Source: a bacterium (GTDB lineage Bacteria > Bdellovibrionota_B > Oligoflexia > Oligoflexales > CAIYRB01). Taken from it: DNA of 33,680 nt. Location: contig OMIY01000383.1 of assembly GCA_900299215.1 (NCBI GenBank), positions 1 to 33,680 of the forward strand, in the 5' to 3' direction. This document shows, piece by piece, positions 30,745 to 33,680 of this stretch. The notes beneath the pieces are model-generated. The model did not search any database and was not told the origin of the DNA. It saw only the letters and a list, made by a program, of their open reading frames with translations. The stretch's first letter is position 1; each line of letters begins with the position of its first letter. The position numbers and the translations under genes were made by a program.

Positions 30745-31980
30745 ATGAATCAACTTAGCTCAAATTTACCAAAGCCGATGTCTGTAGGTCTGGCACCGAT
30801 GGAAGGAGTTACCAATCTGCCTATGCGGATTTGGTTTCACTTGGTTTCAGCCCCCGAAACCTTGGCCACTCCTTTCCTTCGAGTCACCGCAACTTATCCT
30901 CACAAAGAGTTGCCACGCGAATTTGCTCCGGAACTTGGTGAGCTGCGCGCCTATCTACCTTACCAACTTGTTCCCCAACTAATGGCAGCCGACACCGATG
31001 AATTCTTGCGCGTGGCTCCGGCCTTGCTGCGAGAGAGCGAATTCGTCGAACTCAACTGTGGTTGCCCTTCGCCTACTTGTGTTGGCAAAGGCGCTGGGAG
31101 TAGCCTACTAAAAAATGCCGACGAATTCGGCACCATGATTGGCCGCATTAGTCGTGAACTTGGACCAGGGCGTTTTGCCGTTAAGATGCGCACAGGGTTT
31201 CAGAGTGAACAGGAATTCAGTACTCTGATCGCACCGTTGTCAGCACTGCCTTTAGCTAGACTCACGGTCCATGGGCGCACGAGACCCAACCGCTACACCG
31301 GAATGGCAAGATGGGACCTTATTGAGGAGGCGGCACAAAAAGTTGTTGCCCCTTTAGTGGCCTCCGGCGACGTCGTTGATGATTCTAGTTTGCAGCAGAG
31401 ACTGAGAGTAGCTCCATCAGTTCAACATGTGATTATCGGCCGTGGCGCTCTGCGTAATCCATGGATTTTTGAGGCGCTTCGACGTCGGAGTCATGTAAGC
31501 ATCAGCTTTCAACATCTGCGCCTTGCGGTTCTCGTCCTAGCCCTACTTCAGGAACTCATGGCAACTGATCCGGTCAAATTGTTTACACTCTGTAAAGAGG
31601 GGCTATTTAATCAAAGTTGTGAACACAATGTCGATCGCTGGCTGCAAGTTTATCGGGCCCTAGCCGTAGCAGTTTGGCCTGCCGGTCATGATCATCCAGA
31701 CCGTCCCAGCGAAGTGTCGAGAGCCACCCTAGGACGCGTTAAACTCGTTTGGAATTACTTACGGTCAAGTTTGCCAGCGCCATTTTTTGCCCCACCTCCG
31801 CTGCGTTCAGGGAGTTTAGAGGGGTTCCTTGATGGACTTACTGCTGCCTATGACGTTTTGGAAAGGCCCCAGTATTTGCAGCTATGCCATCGCCCTGAGT
31901 TTGATTGGCTGTACAGTGGCGAGAAAAAGGTTAAAGTGGTTGAATCAACTTGCAAAGACCTAGCTGATACTCCGATTTAG
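30745..31980 (+). CDS. tRNA-dihydrouridine synthase family protein
   Basis: An FMN-dependent enzyme reducing specific uridines in tRNA. The TIM-barrel motifs are present: GLAPMEGVTNLPMR, QLMAADTDEFL, ELNCGCPSPTCVGKGAGSSLL (catalytic Cys in NCGCPSPTC), KMRTGF, LTVHGRTRPNRYTG, ASGDV and IIGRGALRNPWIF. The 411-aa length exceeds the usual 310-340 aa by a C-terminal helical extension; whether it contacts tRNA is unknown. NCGCPS matches the DusC-type reading, but subfamily is uncertain, so I give no symbol. The gene is followed after 16 bp by an aldose epimerase, and is divergent from mlaE. Confidence 0.93.
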   Translation: MNQLSSNLPKPMSVGLAPMEGVTNLPMRIWFHLVSAPETLATPFLRVTATYPHKELPREFAPELGELRAYLPYQLVPQLMAADTDEFLRVAPALLRESEFVELNCGCPSPTCVGKGAGSSLLKNADEFGTMIGRISRELGPGRFAVKMRTGFQSEQEFSTLIAPLSALPLARLTVHGRTRPNRYTGMARWDLIEEAAQKVVAPLVASGDVVDDSSLQQRLRVAPSVQHVIIGRGALRNPWIFEALRRRSHVSISFQHLRLAVLVLALLQELMATDPVKLFTLCKEGLFNQSCEHNVDRWLQVYRALAVAVWPAGHDHPDRPSEVSRATLGRVKLVWNYLRSSLPAPFFAPPPLRSGSLEGFLDGLTAAYDVLERPQYLQLCHRPEFDWLYSGEKKVKVVESTCKDLADTPI

Positions 31981-31996
31981 CATTGAGGAGCTAGCC

Positions 31997-32905
31997 GTGA
32001 AGCTCAATTTGACCAGCACTGGAGGAAGTAAAGCAACGCTTCTACCAGAACGCGGCGGACTGCTTTCCTCTCTCAATCTGACCACTCCAAGTGGAGAAAA
32101 ATCGGAGGTCCTCTGGCTTTCTCCTGAGTTTGATAGTTCGGGAAGTGGTTGGCCTAGCGGCGGGATGCCGCTGATGTTCCCTTTCGCTGGCCGCGTCTTT
32201 TCTGGGTTGGAGCCCTTTAAGTACAAGTTAGACGAGAAGATTTGGCAAATGCCACTACACGGCTTCGCCTTTGCCCAAAAATGGCAAGTAATTAGTGCCA
32301 CCGCTGACATGATTGAGCTTAGCTTAAGCACCAGCGAGGGAAGCCGACTGTTATTTCCTTTCGATTTTGAGGTCCGAACTAGGTACCTCCTTAGCGATGA
32401 TTACCTGCTTACCGAAACTAAAGTTACATGTCTGGATTCTTTCTCGCCGATTACTAAAAGCATGCCATTTGCAATTGGATGGCATCCATATTTTCGACTA
32501 CCAGCTAGCGATCATGAGCAAGTTAAAGGCAGATTCAAACTAACTACATCGGCACGGACGCAGTTTAACGTCACGTCAGCAGGTGCAGCAGGCATGGAGT
32601 CCCCGTTTCCTACTGGATCCGCAGGCGACTGTAGTGATCTTGCTAACCCACATCTTAGCAACCTAATTCTAGGGCAAATCGAAAGCACTGAGGCTCAGAT
32701 CGAATCTCCAGCAGGCGGACCAGTCATCAACCTCGAATGGGACCCAGCCTTTCGCTACCTAGTCCTCTGGACTCAGCAGGGCAAGGGCTTCCACTGCGTG
32801 GAACCTTGGATGGGTCTGCCAGACGCCCTAAATAACGGCGCCGGTTTAGCTTGGCTGGCTCCGTCTCAAAGTTTCACCACATGGTTCAAAATTGGCATCC
32901 GCTGA
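31997..32905 (+). CDS. Aldose 1-epimerase family protein
   Basis: A galactose-mutarotase-fold protein interconverting sugar anomers. Catalytic-type residues appear as His in MPLHGFAF and GWHPYFRLP, and as the general-base Glu in HCVEPWMGLPDALN; FPFAGRV is also typical. At 302 aa it matches the shorter aldose 1-epimerase or glucose-6-phosphate 1-epimerase-like group. GTG start with GAGGAG 6 nt upstream. Possibly co-transcribed with the upstream Dus gene (16-bp gap). Substrate not assigned. Confidence 0.88.
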   Translation: MKLNLTSTGGSKATLLPERGGLLSSLNLTTPSGEKSEVLWLSPEFDSSGSGWPSGGMPLMFPFAGRVFSGLEPFKYKLDEKIWQMPLHGFAFAQKWQVISATADMIELSLSTSEGSRLLFPFDFEVRTRYLLSDDYLLTETKVTCLDSFSPITKSMPFAIGWHPYFRLPASDHEQVKGRFKLTTSARTQFNVTSAGAAGMESPFPTGSAGDCSDLANPHLSNLILGQIESTEAQIESPAGGPVINLEWDPAFRYLVLWTQQGKGFHCVEPWMGLPDALNNGAGLAWLAPSQSFTTWFKIGIR

Positions 32906-32906
32906 G

Positions 32907-33680
32907 TCAACCCACGGCTCGCGCCTGCAGGAATTCAGTCAGTAACTGTAAGCATTGTCCTGTGCCACCAGATTCTATACAGCCACCGGTGTTGCCATCG
33001 CTCCACGCATACATATCAAAATGCGCCCAAGGCATATCACCGACGAATTTTTGCAGGAAGAGAGCCGCCACAATTGGACCACCAAAACGACTGTGACCAG
33101 AGTTTGCCATATCAGCTACCGGGGTTTTTAGGGAGGCAAAGTAGTCACCAAATAGCGGCATCCGCCAACTGGGATCAGCTGCCTTTTGTGAGGCGCTTAA
33201 AAGTGCATCCGCCAACTCATCATTGTTGGCAAACATTCCAGCTATGCGTGTTCCAAGAGCAACTCGCATTGCACCAGTCAGAGTTGCCAAATTGATGAGC
33301 AGTTCTGGTTTTTCTGCACCTGCCGCCTTGCTAGCAACGTCAATAGCGTCTGCAAGCACAAGTCGACCCTCTGCATCGGTGTTATCGATCTCAACTGTCA
33401 GCCCACTGCGCGATGTCAGAATATCACCTGGACGTACGGAGCTCTGATCCACTGCATTTTCAGCAAGTGCCAGGTAGATATCACATGGCAGTGGCAACTG
33501 CGAACGCTCCAACCACAACGCTAAACCAGCCAATGACGCGGAGCCGCCCATGTCTTTTTTCATGAGACGCATACCCGAGCTGACTTTAATGTCGAGTCCA
33601 CCAGTATCGAACGTGATGCCCTTGCCAACGAATGCCAAGGGACGCACACCTTTCTTTGCTGCTTTCGGGCGATATTTCAG
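32907..33680 (-). CDS. M17 leucyl aminopeptidase family, C-terminal part (window edge)
   Basis: A metalloaminopeptidase catalytic domain of the M17 family. The metal-binding and catalytic motifs are visible: VGKGITFDTGGLDIKVSSGMRLMKKDMGG, ENAVDQSSVRPGDI, the signature NTDAEGRLVLADAI, and NLATLTGAMRVALG. The N-terminal domain is missing because the gene runs off the right edge on the minus strand: the frame remains open to 33680, and the track's start at 33647 is an internal GTG, not a real start. The stop is 1 bp from the convergent epimerase stop. The enzyme likely removes N-terminal amino acids from peptides in the cytosol. Confidence 0.93.
   Translation of the reverse strand: MKYRPKAAKKGVRPLAFVGKGITFDTGGLDIKVSSGMRLMKKDMGGSASLAGLALWLERSQLPLPCDIYLALAENAVDQSSVRPGDILTSRSGLTVEIDNTDAEGRLVLADAIDVASKAAGAEKPELLINLATLTGAMRVALGTRIAGMFANNDELADALLSASQKAADPSWRMPLFGDYFASLKTPVADMANSGHSRFGGPIVAALFLQKFVGDMPWAHFDMYAWSDGNTGGCIESGGTGQCLQLLTEFLQARAVG

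Noticed and set aside
1-33680. Mobile elements, tRNA/rRNA genes or prophage
   Set aside because: No transposase, integrase, cloverleaf or rRNA-like sequence, and no flanking repeats were noticed; whole-window searches were by eye only.

Overview
The window reads as about 33.7 kb of ordinary bacterial chromosome from a Gram-negative organism. Supporting signs are lipoprotein and Sec signal peptides, an MlaE-type permease, periplasmic-type CxxCH proteins and many two-component genes. Genes are dense. Several starts are non-ATG (GTG or TTG), each chosen from a Shine-Dalgarno sequence or the overlap. I see no tRNA, rRNA, insertion sequence, phage gene or CRISPR. The exact taxon cannot be fixed from sequence reading alone; the style (many secreted hydrolases, stand-alone receivers, a winged-helix regulator without a standard partner) would fit Bdellovibrionota/Oligoflexia or another deltaproteobacteria-like lineage. 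That placement is inference.

Region 1 (1-5.5 kb) is an envelope/secretion block: a DUF459-type SGNH protein, an endonuclease I lipoprotein, a class 3 lipase (convergent with the nuclease), a secreted repeat-type protein, and a secreted Pro/Gly repeat protein. Region 2 (5.5-12 kb) has an operon-like glycosyltransferase / MFS exporter / SGNH hydrolase set. It is followed by two overlapping paralogous membrane SpoIIE/PP2C-type proteins, the first of which has lost the catalytic residues.

Region 3 (12.1-19.8 kb) is the branched-chain amino acid pathway: ilvA alone, then ilvE-ilvB-ilvN-ilvC-ilvD. Between ilvA and ilvE lies what looks like a complete transcription attenuator, too short for the ORF track: a 21-codon leader peptide with 8 Ile codons, an antiterminator segment overlapping its end, and a strong intrinsic terminator before ilvE. 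This is the best regulatory discovery in the window.

Region 4 (19.8-24.9 kb) has a CAP-domain lipoprotein, a PAS histidine kinase translationally coupled to an Rcp1-like receiver protein, and, divergently, a cytosolic kinase-like protein whose phosphoacceptor His is replaced by Asp, next to an NtrC-type sigma54 activator. Region 5 (24.9-30.5 kb) has two exported CxxCH helical proteins, a minimal AraC regulator, a winged-helix-like protein, a coiled-coil membrane protein, an MgtE_N/FliG-like membrane protein behind a structured 5' UTR, and an orphan MlaE permease. Region 6 (30.7 kb to the end) holds a tRNA-dihydrouridine synthase, an aldose 1-epimerase and a truncated-by-window M17 aminopeptidase.
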